Shown here one piece after another: positions 27,033 to 36,193 of a stretch of 64,000 bases of DNA. The DNA lies in the NCBI GenBank assembly GCA_947374865.1, contig CANCDR010000007.1, positions 1 to 64,000 on the forward strand. Direction: 5' to 3'. Source of the stretch: Oxalobacteraceae bacterium. Lineage in GTDB: Bacteria; Pseudomonadota; Gammaproteobacteria; Burkholderiales; Burkholderiaceae_D. The translations under genes and the position numbers were made by a program. Positions within the stretch are counted from its first letter, which is position 1, and every line of letters begins with the position of its first letter. The notes beneath the pieces were generated by a model. That model saw only the letters and a list, made by a program, of their open reading frames with translations, ran no database searches and had not been told where the DNA came from.

Positions 27033-27084
27033 GAGCAAATGCGTTGAGCAAACGCGTTATGCAAATGCGTCATGCAAATGCGTC
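27033..27084. repeat. Four 13-bp tandem repeats upstream of algC
   Basis: The units are gagcaaatgcgtt (27033-27045), gagcaaacgcgtt (27046-27058), atgcaaatgcgtc (27059-27071) and atgcaaatgcgtc (27072-27084); a decayed fifth starts at 27085. They occupy the promoter or leader position of leftward algC, between it and the hns terminator. Units 3 and 4 are identical, which suggests recent duplication. Confidence 0.9.
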
Positions 27085-27101
27085 ATGCGAAAACCTTGTG
27101 C

Positions 27102-27124
27102 AAAAACGCCCGCTATCAACGGGC
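27102..27124 (-). terminator. Intrinsic terminator of the H-NS-like gene
   Basis: On the minus strand GCCCG and CGGGC form a 5-bp GC stem around a 7-nt loop and are followed by GTTTTTG. It begins 10 bp after the H-NS stop codon. It separates the H-NS-like gene from algC, so algC probably needs its own promoter. Confidence 0.8.
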
Positions 27125-27134
27125 AGATTTACAA

Positions 27135-27440
27135 TTAACGCAATCCGTCCAGTGCCTGACCGCTTGCCAGCCACTCCTTGATCCAGGCAGGTTGACGGCC
27201 GCGACCGCTCCACTGCAAGGATGGGTTAGCGGGATGACGGTATTTTGTGGCGACCTTGGGCATTTTGGCGCGCGCGGCGGACTGGAGTAATTCTTTGAGT
27301 GGAATGCCGATATTCTGTGCGATCGCCAGGATTTGTTCACGCGCCTTGGCGACTTCCTCGTGCTCGCGTTTTTTTAATTCAAGCACAATCTTTTGCTGCA
27401 ATTCACGCAAGTCCGAAGCGGATAAACTCGTGAGATCCAT
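27135..27440 (-). CDS. H-NS family nucleoid protein
   Basis: This 101-residue protein has an N-terminal coiled-coil oligomerisation helix (ELQQKIVLELKKREHEEV) and the C-terminal DNA-binding motif KYRHPANPSLQWSGRGRQP of the H-NS histone family, as in BpH3-like proteins. It should bind AT-rich DNA and silence acquired genes. The ATG at 27440 is preferred over one 15 bp upstream because AAAGGAA lies directly before it. Its own upstream region is AT-rich, consistent with autoregulation. It is monocistronic, with a clear terminator at 27102-27124. The AT-rich secretion operon leader is a possible target in this window. Confidence 0.93.
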   Translation of the reverse strand: MDLTSLSASDLRELQQKIVLELKKREHEEVAKAREQILAIAQNIGIPLKELLQSAARAKMPKVATKYRHPANPSLQWSGRGRQPAWIKEWLASGQALDGLR

Positions 27441-27552
27441 AATAATTCCTTTCAAATATCATTTAAAAAAATAAAATAGTATTTATTGCCAATATTAAAT
27501 TCAAAAGTCGGTTAATGACTGCATCATTTATTAAGCGATAAGCGCTGTTATT

Positions 27553-28647
27553 TTATTCTTTTTTTGTCCAAACTAACCATCGCGGTGTCTTGAAACGGAC
27601 AATTCGTGCATATAACCAGACATAACTCACAATAAATAAAAAACAAAAGAGCATCAACATACCGGAATTGTGCCAAAGCAATGTGGCGGGAATTACCGCC
27701 ATCAGAGAAAATAGCCAGAGATAAGGTGAAGTCATGGCATTGCGACGCATTAATGCCCGGGCATCGCGCGGTCCAACGGCCCAACGCACTAATCGGCGAA
27801 ATATCAGGCTATGTAAATGAATTCCATCCGGCAATCCCGGTGAAGTGCCACGAATAAAGAATCGCCGGTAAATAGAAAAAAGCGTTTCGAATACCGGATA
27901 AATCAGCAGGAGCGCTGCATACCAGGTCGATACCTGCGGATTACGCATCACCAGCAAAACGGCTAATTCCCCCAGCATGAAGCCGATGAAATAGGCTCCG
28001 CCATCACCTAAAAAGATCAGTCCTCCCGGATAATTCCAGATGAGAAAACCGGCAATGGCACCTGCAACCATAAGTGCCAAAATAACAATGGTAGTATCGT
28101 TGACTTGAAATGCCACGTAACCCAGCGACAAGAGCATACAAATCGTCACCACACTGGCAAGGCCATTAAAACCATCGATAATATTGACGGCGTTGGCAAT
28201 ACCCGCCACGGCGAATACGGTCAATGGCAAAGATAGCCAGACATAAGGAAAAAAAGTACTTTCCAGAGGCCAATCAATTCGCTCTATTCGGGCATCAAGA
28301 AAATAATACCCTAATGCAGCAGCGATCATGGTGCAGATTAAGCGCCGTAATGGACTCACTTTTTGCGTGAAATCTTCTACAATCCCGCCATAAAACGCCA
28401 CCAGAGAACAGATAAGCATCATGCCCATCCACTGGCCTAAAGCCGGCACGCGTAATACCGAAATACACCCGGTAATAATGACAGCCAAAATGATGCCTAT
28501 TCCACCAATACGGGGTACTGCACGGGAATGGAATTTTTGTACGCCTAATACGTCGGTATCCATGGCCGCTGTGTACCATTTCGCTTTTTTAATTACAAGA
28601 AGCGTAATTAAAGAAGAAAGAATAAAGCTGATAAAAAAAGATACCAT
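27553..28647 (-). CDS. Polyprenyl-phosphate sugar-1-phosphate transferase (WecA/WbpL type)
   Basis: This 364-residue polytopic enzyme of the MraY/WecA family would start O-polysaccharide synthesis by moving a HexNAc-1-phosphate to undecaprenyl phosphate. Motifs seen are the N-terminal KFHSRAVPRIGGIGI, catalytic NIIDGFNGLA at 154-163, FLGDGGAYFIGF, and the cytoplasmic PDGIHLHSLIFRR. About ten hydrophobic segments are present. The sugar (GlcNAc, FucNAc or other) cannot be told. It is separated from the mutarotase gene by about 195 bp of AT-rich DNA and looks richer in A/T than its neighbours, which may mark a serotype-locus gene. Confidence 0.9.
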   Translation of the reverse strand: MVSFFISFILSSLITLLVIKKAKWYTAAMDTDVLGVQKFHSRAVPRIGGIGIILAVIITGCISVLRVPALGQWMGMMLICSLVAFYGGIVEDFTQKVSPLRRLICTMIAAALGYYFLDARIERIDWPLESTFFPYVWLSLPLTVFAVAGIANAVNIIDGFNGLASVVTICMLLSLGYVAFQVNDTTIVILALMVAGAIAGFLIWNYPGGLIFLGDGGAYFIGFMLGELAVLLVMRNPQVSTWYAALLLIYPVFETLFSIYRRFFIRGTSPGLPDGIHLHSLIFRRLVRWAVGPRDARALMRRNAMTSPYLWLFSLMAVIPATLLWHNSGMLMLFCFLFIVSYVWLYARIVRFKTPRWLVWTKKE

Positions 28648-28841
28648 TTAAATATTTTTAAATAACCTAATTGTCGTCCAGTGCTTTCGCAATCCACCAA
28701 GAAAGATCGCGTTCACCTGCACTGACGCGAAGTGCCATATTATAAATTGTTCATGTTATTGACGGCAGAAAATCAGGCCGATCGCCAAAAATAAATGAAT
28801 GAAATAGAAATCAGCTTAAAAACGTTTTAAGGCGTATTAGC

Positions 28842-29693
28842 CTAAAGAGTTGGCTGCACGCGCAGTATCTGCCGGCCGGTCCATTGCGCGCCTGGTGCAA
28901 GTTCAATCGCTTGCAGGATGGCGCCTGCTTCGACGCAGACAAAATGATTTTCCGCCCCGGGTGACAGATCGGCGATCGCGCGGGCTTTTTCGCTACCGGG
29001 GTTCCACACGACGGCATCGCTGAATCCGTCGCCGTCTTGGGCGATATGGATGGTGCGACGGCCATCGTGCAATTGCAGCGGCGAGTGTACCTGGCCGTAA
29101 ATGCGATCCAGTTCACCGACCAGCATCAAATCGGTCTGCGTTTGCTGTGCAATTCGACCTGCGAAAACCTTGTCATGAAAGGTATGCCCTTCCAGTCCCA
29201 CGAGGGTGGCTGTGCTGATATCACTGAGCTGCAAATAGGTGTGGAGAGCGGCATGAAACGACCAGCTGCGCACATCGGTATTCGTTACGCTCAGAGCCAT
29301 GGTCAGCACCGCGCCTTCCACACTGACGGCATATGCAAGCCGAAACCGTGATGACCACGGGCTTATCAAATCAGCATTCGTCAGCACATATGAGGCCTGT
29401 GCCGCTGACCCAGGCAGTGCAGACGGCACTGGTGGCACAGGCTGCCAGTGACAATTGCGCGCAAAGCCGTGTTTCTCACCGGGACCGCGTTCGGCAAACT
29501 GCGGAAAGATGATCGGCACCCCACCCCGAATCGCCGCCCCGGCGGCAAAACTGGACGCCTGACTCATGAATAAAACCTCTGCCTGACCTGCAGGCTGCCA
29601 CGAGACCAGGTGCGCGCCATGATCCGTGATCACCGCCGTCGCACCATCGTCGCACCGCAGCGTCGTTACAGGCTGGTCGCGCCAAGCCGTCAT
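28842..29693 (-). CDS. D-hexose-6-phosphate mutarotase (YeaD family)
   Basis: This 283-residue cytoplasmic enzyme of the aldose-1-epimerase fold should interconvert anomers of glucose 6-phosphate. Family-like features are ISWQPAGQ-type substrate loops (LVSWQPAGQAEVLFMS), GGVPIIFPQF, SFHAALHTYLQLSD with the active-site histidine, and VVWNPGSEKA near the C-terminus. Its ATG overlaps the stop of the upstream glycosyltransferase. It ends the transcription unit that begins at rmlB. Its role in the cluster is probably supply of hexose phosphates rather than a dedicated polysaccharide step. Confidence 0.88.
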   Translation of the reverse strand: MTAWRDQPVTTLRCDDGATAVITDHGAHLVSWQPAGQAEVLFMSQASSFAAGAAIRGGVPIIFPQFAERGPGEKHGFARNCHWQPVPPVPSALPGSAAQASYVLTNADLISPWSSRFRLAYAVSVEGAVLTMALSVTNTDVRSWSFHAALHTYLQLSDISTATLVGLEGHTFHDKVFAGRIAQQTQTDLMLVGELDRIYGQVHSPLQLHDGRRTIHIAQDGDGFSDAVVWNPGSEKARAIADLSPGAENHFVCVEAGAILQAIELAPGAQWTGRQILRVQPTL

Positions 29694-30823
29694 GCAGATC
29701 GACCTACAATGCGCTCATAGAGGGCCACATAGGCCTCGCCCATTTGTCGGGCAGTAAACAGGGTTTCGAAACGGATGCGCGCACGCAGTCCCATTTGGCT
29801 GGCCAGTTCGTGATTCGTACTCAATGTGTGCATCGCCACACGCAAGGCCGCCGGATCGCTTGGCGGCACCACGATGCCGGTGACGCCATCGACATTCACG
29901 TAACTGCTACCCGTACCGATCTCGGACGAAATAAGCGGTCTGCCGTGCATGGCGCCTTCGAGCAGCGTGACGCCAAACGCTTCAGAGCGCAAATGTGAAG
30001 GGAAAACCACCGCACGACATAGTTCAAGCAAGGCGATTTTATCTTCGTCAGATACCGCGCCCAGGAAAACCACATTCGTCAATCCTAAACGCTGGGCCTG
30101 TGCCTTCAAATCATTTTCGACTGGTCCGGCGCCAACGATCACCACTTTGGCCGAGCTGCCTACACAGGCGTCCAGCAAAATGTGCAAGCCTTTGTAATAG
30201 CGCAAGACACCCACAAAAAGGAAGAAATCAGTCCCTACTTCGCTGCGCCAATGTGCCAGGCGCTCGGGTTCAGGGGGATGATAATAGGCCTCATTGAGAC
30301 CGATCGGGATCACCGTCGTTTTATCGCGGTAATCCTGTAATAACTCACTACTTTCCAGATAGTTTGGCGACTCCGGCACAATGGCGCGCATCTGTTTGAA
30401 AAAATACCGCAGCAGGGGGCGGTAGAACGGCATTAATAGTCGCTGGCGCACCACGTCGGAATGGTAAGTCAGTATCGCCGGCTTGCCCTGAGCACCCAGC
30501 AGATGCAGCAGATCACCAAATGGCCAGGGATAGTGATAATGAATCAGATCAGCCCAGCGGGCTGCAGCACGAAAGCTGCCCAATGCGCGCAGAGACATCG
30601 GCGTTGAAGCCAGTTCTAAATCGACCGGACTGCGAATAATCTTGGTCGCTCCGTCAAATAACACAGGCGTCAGCCTTGCCTTGGGACTGAGCGTATAAAT
30701 TTGATTCGCTACCCCCATCGAGGAAGTGACGGAGGTCAGCTGGCGTATAACCTGTTCTATGCCGCCAAAGGTATCAGGGTAATAGGTTTTAAAGACGTGT
30801 AAAACGCGCAAAGATGCCGGCAT
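29690..30823 (-). CDS. GT4 glycosyltransferase, WbpZ-like
   Basis: This GT-B fold transferase has about 377 residues from the ATG at 30823. The N-terminus LRVLHVFKTYYPDTFGGIEQVI is like WbpZ, which acts in A-band D-rhamnan synthesis in Pseudomonas. The C-domain has FVGVLRYYKGLHILLDA and the EX7E motif in SEAFGVTLLEGA. An alternative ATG at 30853 adds 10 residues; neither start has a strong ribosome-binding site. It lies among gmd, rmd and Wzm/Wzt, so a GDP-D-rhamnose or GDP-mannose donor is likely. Linkage and acceptor are unknown. Confidence 0.88.
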   Translation of the reverse strand: MPASLRVLHVFKTYYPDTFGGIEQVIRQLTSVTSSMGVANQIYTLSPKARLTPVLFDGATKIIRSPVDLELASTPMSLRALGSFRAAARWADLIHYHYPWPFGDLLHLLGAQGKPAILTYHSDVVRQRLLMPFYRPLLRYFFKQMRAIVPESPNYLESSELLQDYRDKTTVIPIGLNEAYYHPPEPERLAHWRSEVGTDFFLFVGVLRYYKGLHILLDACVGSSAKVVIVGAGPVENDLKAQAQRLGLTNVVFLGAVSDEDKIALLELCRAVVFPSHLRSEAFGVTLLEGAMHGRPLISSEIGTGSSYVNVDGVTGIVVPPSDPAALRVAMHTLSTNHELASQMGLRARIRFETLFTARQMGEAYVALYERIVGRSA

Positions 30824-30883
30824 AGTTAAATAGTGTGACCGACGGGGTGCCATGCATGAACTGCAGGCAAACCTGCCAAGGGT

Positions 30884-32038
30884 TTAACTTCTAATAAGCC
30901 GATGATACACTGCCGCCGTCTCACGAGCGGTTCTTTGCCAGGTCAGTTCCGCGGCGCGCTGCCGGCCAGCCGTGATACAGCGTTGACGAAGCGCGTCATC
31001 CCGCACCAATTCCAGCATCGCGTGGCCGATATCGGCGACTTGGAGTGGATTGACTTCCAACGCCGCACCTTGCGAGACCTCGGGCAGGGACGTGGTATTC
31101 GAAGTCAGCACCGGAATACCACTGGCAAACGCTTCTACCACTGGAATACCGAAACCCTCGTATAAGGAAGGGAAAACGAATACGCCGGCGCCGGCGTAGA
31201 GATGGCGCAGCTGCGTCTGACTACTCACTTGTTCAAGCCAGACCAGGCGCTCACCGTTTTGTATTGCAGCGCGTATTTTCCCGATTAATGCTTCGCAGCG
31301 CCAGCTGGCGCGTCCAACGATGACACACTGTCGCTCGCGTCGGACTTCCGCTGGCAAGCCAAGGTAGGCATCGATGATGCGTTCAATATTTTTGCGCGGC
31401 TGCAGGGTGCCAACAAATAAAAAATAACCTGGCTCAAGTCCATGAGCGACCAGGGTTTGATGCACCTCCAAGGGGTCTGGCGTTTGCTGCCAGACGCCGC
31501 CTACACCGCAGGGAACGACGGTGATCTTGCGTGCATCGATGGCAAAGTAATCCACCAGCTCCGTCACCGCGTAATTAGACAAGGCAATCACGTGGTCTGC
31601 CTGTTGCGCAGCGCGTTTTTGCAGCCAGTTTTTCAGACTGCGCAAACGCGGGTTACACCATTCAGGAAACTTGAGCGGAATGGCATCATGCAGGGTCGCG
31701 ACAACCGGACAGCTCATGCGCACAATGCGGTAATCGGTGGCGTGAAAAATATCGACGGGCGTAGCATTTTGCAAAGGATGAAGCTGCAGCATGTCGCGCA
31801 TGGATTGCATCAGGAAGGGGCGTTGCATGGGGCGGCCAGCAGAAAAACGGCGTGTCAGACCGGGCTTGCCCAACTGCGGATAAGAAAATCCCTGCACATC
31901 ACAGCCGGCGTCCGGCAGATCGCTGATGAGCGCTTTGGTATAGACCCCAATACCATCTAGTCGCCCCTGATTGAGTACGTGTTCAATCGGCGTCGTGGAT
32001 AGTCCAACGCGCAGGCGATGGCTTTGTGCCACGTTCAT
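30884..32038 (-). CDS. GT4 glycosyltransferase (mannosyl/rhamnosyl type)
   Basis: This transferase has 384 residues from the ATG at 32038, which overlaps the rmd stop in ATGA. An open frame continues 70 residues upstream, but that part lies antisense-like inside rmd in another frame and is not protein-like. Conserved features are GLDGIGVYT-like GRLDGIGVYTKAL, the YFLFVGTLQPRKNIERIIDA core, and SLYEGFGIPVVEAFASGIPV with the EX7E motif. It resembles the mannosyltransferases of rhamnan or mannan O-antigen clusters. With only two GT4 enzymes in the unit, the polysaccharide backbone may be simple. Confidence 0.88.
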   Translation of the reverse strand: MNVAQSHRLRVGLSTTPIEHVLNQGRLDGIGVYTKALISDLPDAGCDVQGFSYPQLGKPGLTRRFSAGRPMQRPFLMQSMRDMLQLHPLQNATPVDIFHATDYRIVRMSCPVVATLHDAIPLKFPEWCNPRLRSLKNWLQKRAAQQADHVIALSNYAVTELVDYFAIDARKITVVPCGVGGVWQQTPDPLEVHQTLVAHGLEPGYFLFVGTLQPRKNIERIIDAYLGLPAEVRRERQCVIVGRASWRCEALIGKIRAAIQNGERLVWLEQVSSQTQLRHLYAGAGVFVFPSLYEGFGIPVVEAFASGIPVLTSNTTSLPEVSQGAALEVNPLQVADIGHAMLELVRDDALRQRCITAGRQRAAELTWQRTARETAAVYHRLIRS

Positions 32039-32934
32039 CAGGCCTGTGCCATCCAGCGTAAGGTTTCTTCGATCGGAATTGCTGTCATCGGACCCAGAAT
32101 GGCCTGCAATTTGGCCGGCGATCCGACTAGTGTGGTGACCTCCGAGGCGCGCACAAATGCCGGATTGATACGCACTTCCATATCGTAGCCACTGAGGGTT
32201 TGCATGGTTTGCAGCAGCATGCGCAGGGAGTAAGGACGACCGCTGCAAATATTGACGGTCTGACCTGCGCAGTCATGTTCGAGTAGGCCGCGGTAAGCGC
32301 GTGCGACAAAACGTACATCCGAAAAATCCCGCTCCACATCCAGATTACCCAATTCAATCACCGCCGCGCGGCGGGTGAAATGATCGACGATCTTGGGCAC
32401 TAAAAATTGCCCCGACTGGCCGATCCCGGTGTAGTTGAAAGGTCGCGTGATGACGATCGGCAGGCGATCAAACCAGGTATGCACCATGTGCTCCATGGCC
32501 AGCTTGCTGACCGCATAGTGATTCACTGGCGCCGGCATCTGCGCTTCGGTCAGGCGCCCTGCAACGTTACCGTACACATTGGCGCTACTGGCGATGAGTA
32601 CGCGTTTTGGCTGCACACCGGCGTCGACCAAACCCTGCAGCAAATTGGTCGTACCGATCACATTGACGCGATAAAAATCGCTCGCTTCGGCATGCGCGAC
32701 GAAACTGATACCGGCTAAATGCATGACATAATCCGGGCGAATTTTTTGCAGCACGTCGATACAATCAGGCAGCGAGGTGATGTTGAGCGAGACTTCCTGC
32801 GCACTGCGCACTGCACCCATCACTGCGCCGATGACGCTGTAGCCCGCCGCTTCGAGCTCCGCGCGCGCATAGGCGCCGGTGAAGCCATCAGCACCGGTGA
32901 GCAGAACACTGCCGCGTGGGGAGGAAGGGGTCAT
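32038..32934 (-). CDS. rmd: GDP-6-deoxy-D-lyxo-4-hexulose reductase (Rmd)
   Basis: This 298-residue extended SDR enzyme should reduce the Gmd product to GDP-D-rhamnose with NAD(P)H. The nucleotide motif is LLTGADGFTGAY, the catalytic Ser is in IASSANVYG, and the YxxxK pair is in HYAVSKLAMEHM. The stretch FNYTGIGQSGQFLVPKIV is typical of Rmd-type enzymes. GDP-L-fucose synthase is less likely because its usual epimerase features are absent. It follows gmd by 3 bp and overlaps the next glycosyltransferase gene, so the three are tightly coupled. Confidence 0.9.
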   Translation of the reverse strand: MTPSSPRGSVLLTGADGFTGAYARAELEAAGYSVIGAVMGAVRSAQEVSLNITSLPDCIDVLQKIRPDYVMHLAGISFVAHAEASDFYRVNVIGTTNLLQGLVDAGVQPKRVLIASSANVYGNVAGRLTEAQMPAPVNHYAVSKLAMEHMVHTWFDRLPIVITRPFNYTGIGQSGQFLVPKIVDHFTRRAAVIELGNLDVERDFSDVRFVARAYRGLLEHDCAGQTVNICSGRPYSLRMLLQTMQTLSGYDMEVRINPAFVRASEVTTLVGSPAKLQAILGPMTAIPIEETLRWMAQA

Positions 32935-32937
32935 GAA

Positions 32938-33981
32938 TTAAAAGGAAAAGCCGGCTTCATTACGGCGTACATCGGCTTGGACCATCATCTGGCAAAGTTG
33001 CTCGAGCGTGGTCTGCGGTTCCCAGCCAAGAATTTCTTTGGCTTTGGCTGGATTGCCAATCAAGAGTTCGACTTCTGCGGGACGGTAAAACTTTGGGTTG
33101 ACGCGCACACGGATTTTGCCATTGGCCTGATCCTTAGCGACTTCCTGTTCTGCCGCACCACTCCAGACCAGGTCAACGCCGGACGCCTTGAAGGCCATCG
33201 TCACGAAATCGCGTACCGTTTCGGTGCGGTTGGTCGCCAGCACAAAGGTGTCTGGTACCTCGGCCTGCATCATGCGCCACATGCCTTCCACATATTCCTT
33301 GGCAAAACCCCAGTCGCGCTTAGCGTCCATATTGCCCAGCTCCAGCACCTCAAGCGACCCCAGCTTGATCTTGGCCACGCTGTCGGTGATCTTGCGGGTG
33401 ACAAATTCACGGCCACGCAATGGGGATTCATGATTGAACAAAATACCGCTACAGCCAAAAATATTGTAAGACTCGCGATAATTGATCGTCATCCAATGCG
33501 CATACAACTTGGCCACACCGTAGGGACTACGCGGATAAAACGGGGTTTCTTCAATTTGGGGAATCGACTGTACTTTGCCAAACATTTCTGAGGTCGAGGC
33601 CTGATAAAAACGAATCGCCGGATTGACGATGCGAATCGCTTCAAGCAGATGCAAGGGGCCGATGCCGGTAATTTGCGCTGTCGTAGCCGGCTGGTCAAAG
33701 GAGACGCCGACAAAACTTTGCGCCGCCAGATTGTAGACTTCGGTCGCGCCCGTCGACTGCAGCAGGCGAATCGAGGAGCCCAGATCGGTCAGGTCGTATT
33801 CCATTAACTGCAGCTGGGGGTGCTGATCAACGCCGAGTTCTTCGATGCGCCAGAAATTGACCGAGCTGGTGCGGCGATAGGTACCGATCACCCGATAGCC
33901 TTTGCCCAGTAAAAGTTCGGCCAGATAGGCCCCGTCTTGTCCGGTGATGCCGGTAATAATGGCGATTTTTGAATTAGTCAT
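32938..33981 (-). CDS. gmd: GDP-mannose 4,6-dehydratase
   Basis: Gmd converts GDP-D-mannose to GDP-4-keto-6-deoxymannose. The 347-residue protein has the N-terminal [16 protein letters not shown] nucleotide motif, [12 protein letters not shown], the catalytic STSEMFG, and [15 protein letters not shown] holding the Tyr/Lys pair. [17 protein letters not shown] is also diagnostic. ManC encoded 2 kb upstream supplies its substrate, and Rmd directly downstream uses its product, giving GDP-D-rhamnose. Confidence 0.96.
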   Translation of the reverse strand: MTNSKIAIITGITGQDGAYLAELLLGKGYRVIGTYRRTSSVNFWRIEELGVDQHPQLQLMEYDLTDLGSSIRLLQSTGATEVYNLAAQSFVGVSFDQPATTAQITGIGPLHLLEAIRIVNPAIRFYQASTSEMFGKVQSIPQIEETPFYPRSPYGVAKLYAHWMTINYRESYNIFGCSGILFNHESPLRGREFVTRKITDSVAKIKLGSLEVLELGNMDAKRDWGFAKEYVEGMWRMMQAEVPDTFVLATNRTETVRDFVTMAFKASGVDLVWSGAAEQEVAKDQANGKIRVRVNPKFYRPAEVELLIGNPAKAKEILGWEPQTTLEQLCQMMVQADVRRNEAGFSF

Positions 33982-34040
33982 AATGCAGCTACCATGAGTG
34001 AAATAAAAAGTGGCACCAAAACTCGGCCGCGATTGGGGGC

Positions 34041-35294
34041 TTATTCTACTGCTGTCTCGGTCGTTAATGTCGCTGGTCGTAAAATATGCACCTGTGGGTC
34101 AAGCCAGCTACTGCCAACAAAGGTGTCGCGCGTCAGATTGGCGACGGTGAAAACCAGCGCCAGATCTCGCCATTCATAATTATTGAGCAAATGCGTCTCC
34201 GTACTGGTCAGTGCGGTCGCAACAGAATAACTGCCGGGACCCAGATTAAGCGGAAAATCAAAGCTGTACGTGATGGTCTCGCCGGCTTGTACCGAATTGA
34301 GTGCTTGGTTTTTAAGATGGGTATTAGTGCCGAAAATCGGCTGACCCAGGCGATCCTTGATCATATAGCCCAGTACCAAACGCGTGATCGGCGACGCTGC
34401 CTGGACGATGACCTTCAAACTGACAGACGTGCCGACATCAAAGATTTCCTGCACTTCGCCGCGCGTATTGTGAAGGTGAATGTCCGTGACGATTGCCTCG
34501 CCACTGCCGGAAACGGTTTGCAGACGACCATCTTCTCGCAAGGCTTGGGTGACGTGCTGGTCTTCTTTGGTCGATAACATGGCATTGTAAAAATCCATCA
34601 CCGCTTCGGGTGCACCTTGTTTGACGACCCGGCCTTGATCAAGCAGGATGGCACGGTCACAGATCGACTGGATGGCTGTTTTGTCATGCGAAACAATGAG
34701 CAGCGTAGTCCCAGCCTGTCTAAATTCACGGATCCGGTCAAAACTCTTGTGCTGAAAGTAGGCGTCGCCGACCGACAAAGCCTCATCGACGATCAGCACG
34801 TCAGGCCGGATCGCGGTGGCGACCGAGAAGGCTAAGCGCATCTGCATGCCGGAAGAATAAGTGCGTACCTGCTGGTCGATGTAGTCGCCAATCTCGGCAA
34901 AGGCTTCGATCTCGGGCATAAGCCGCGTCAGCTCGTCCATGGCAATGCCCATCAATTGGCCGGCCATGAAGACATTCTGCCGGCCGGTGAAATCGGGATG
35001 AAAGCCCATGCCCAATTCGAGCAAAGCGGCGACCCGTCCGGCGATCTCGACCTTGCCGGTACTCGGCTGGGTCGTGCCGGTGATCATTTTAAGGAGGGTA
35101 CTTTTACCGGCGCCGTTCATCCCGACGATACCGACCGCCTCGCCCTGCTCGAGACGGAAACTGACATCCTGCATGACCCATTTGAGCGCATGCCGCGAAC
35201 CCGCAAAAGGCAGCAGCCACTCGAGCAGCCGCGACCAGCGGGAGGGATATTGTTTATAGGCTTTGCCGAGTCCCTCGACGCGAATCGTACCCAT
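34041..35294 (-). CDS. wzt: O-polysaccharide ABC transporter ATPase Wzt
   Basis: Wzt powers export of undecaprenyl-linked O-polysaccharide to the periplasm together with Wzm. Walker [10 protein letters not shown] lies at 58-66, the signature in [11 protein letters not shown], and Walker B in [14 protein letters not shown]. The protein has 417 residues; after the ATPase domain (about 1-250) a C-terminal beta-sandwich region of about 150 residues should be the carbohydrate-binding Wzt-C domain that recognises a modified chain end. Such a domain suggests chain-terminating modification, as in E. coli O8/O9a. No terminating methyltransferase or kinase is visible in the cluster. Confidence 0.93.
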   Translation of the reverse strand: MGTIRVEGLGKAYKQYPSRWSRLLEWLLPFAGSRHALKWVMQDVSFRLEQGEAVGIVGMNGAGKSTLLKMITGTTQPSTGKVEIAGRVAALLELGMGFHPDFTGRQNVFMAGQLMGIAMDELTRLMPEIEAFAEIGDYIDQQVRTYSSGMQMRLAFSVATAIRPDVLIVDEALSVGDAYFQHKSFDRIREFRQAGTTLLIVSHDKTAIQSICDRAILLDQGRVVKQGAPEAVMDFYNAMLSTKEDQHVTQALREDGRLQTVSGSGEAIVTDIHLHNTRGEVQEIFDVGTSVSLKVIVQAASPITRLVLGYMIKDRLGQPIFGTNTHLKNQALNSVQAGETITYSFDFPLNLGPGSYSVATALTSTETHLLNNYEWRDLALVFTVANLTRDTFVGSSWLDPQVHILRPATLTTETAVE

Positions 35295-35383
35295 TATGCG
35301 CAGCTCCGTTGAAGCTGCTTAGCTTGCATAAGTTGCGCGCGCAAGCAAAAATAAGAGATGAAATGGGTCATTTGTCGGTCACC

Positions 35384-36181
35384 TTAAAGCTCATCGACCA
35401 TCTCGCCCACCCGCTGACGAAACAGGCGCAGGCCGAACAGACAAAGCAGTAAAGCGCATATAAGCGGAAACAGCAAACTCGACCAGTTCGGCCACAGCGC
35501 GTGCACGAGGATGTCCTGATACGCGAGAATGAGCGGCGTCATGGGGTTCCAGGCCAGGTAGGGCTGCACGGCCAGTGGCAGTACTTTCATGGTGTACACG
35601 ACGGGCGTGAACCAGAACCAGAATTGCAGCAATACCGCAAAAAATTGGCCTACATCACGGAAGAAGACGTTCAGCACGCCCAACACCATGCCCAGGCCAA
35701 TCGAAAACAAGATTTGAATCAGCAGCACCGGCAGCATGCCCAGTAGACTCAGCCCGGGAAAATTACCCGTCAAAATCAAAAAAATCAGAAACAGGCTGAA
35801 AATAATCAGAAAATTGATACTCGCGTTGAGCACCACGATCACCGGCAGACACAGGCGCGGAAAACTGATTTTTTTGATCAGGTTAGCGTGTTCAAGAAAG
35901 ACGTTTTGCGCGCGGCCGGTGATCTCGGCGAACAGGCCCCAGGTCAGCACGCCGGCACACAAATAAATACTATAGGCCAGATCATTGTCGCTGCCGGGCA
36001 GACGGGTGCGCATAATTTGTGAAAAGATCACGGTATAGACCACGATCATGGCCAGCGGATTGAGAATCGTCCACGCTGCACCCAAGAGGGAATTCCGGTA
36101 GCGGGACTGAAATTCGCGTTTGACACTACCGAAAATAAAACCACGGTAACGCCAAATTACGCCCATCATTCCTGCCGCCAT
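35384..36181 (-). CDS. wzm: O-polysaccharide ABC transporter permease Wzm
   Basis: This 265-residue ABC-2 type permease has about six membrane helices and the family's N-terminal amphipathic segment (REFQSRYRNSLLGAAWTILNPL). It forms the channel through which Wzt exports the polysaccharide. The ATG at 36181 is preferred over GTG at 36187 because GGAAGG is correctly spaced before it. It lies 12 bp after manC. An 89-bp gap separates it from wzt, wider than the overlap often seen in such pairs. Confidence 0.93.
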   Translation of the reverse strand: MAAGMMGVIWRYRGFIFGSVKREFQSRYRNSLLGAAWTILNPLAMIVVYTVIFSQIMRTRLPGSDNDLAYSIYLCAGVLTWGLFAEITGRAQNVFLEHANLIKKISFPRLCLPVIVVLNASINFLIIFSLFLIFLILTGNFPGLSLLGMLPVLLIQILFSIGLGMVLGVLNVFFRDVGQFFAVLLQFWFWFTPVVYTMKVLPLAVQPYLAWNPMTPLILAYQDILVHALWPNWSSLLFPLICALLLCLFGLRLFRQRVGEMVDEL

Positions 36182-36193
36182 ACGCACCTTCCC

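Noticed and set aside
32039-32248. 70-residue N-terminal extension of the GT4 gene at 30884-32038
   Set aside because: It overlaps rmd in another frame, and the ATGA overlap start at 32038 gives the family N-terminus.
32719-33591. 290-residue plus-strand open frame over gmd and rmd
   Set aside because: Both sense genes are unmistakable; the antisense product is His/Ile-rich with no recognisable motif.
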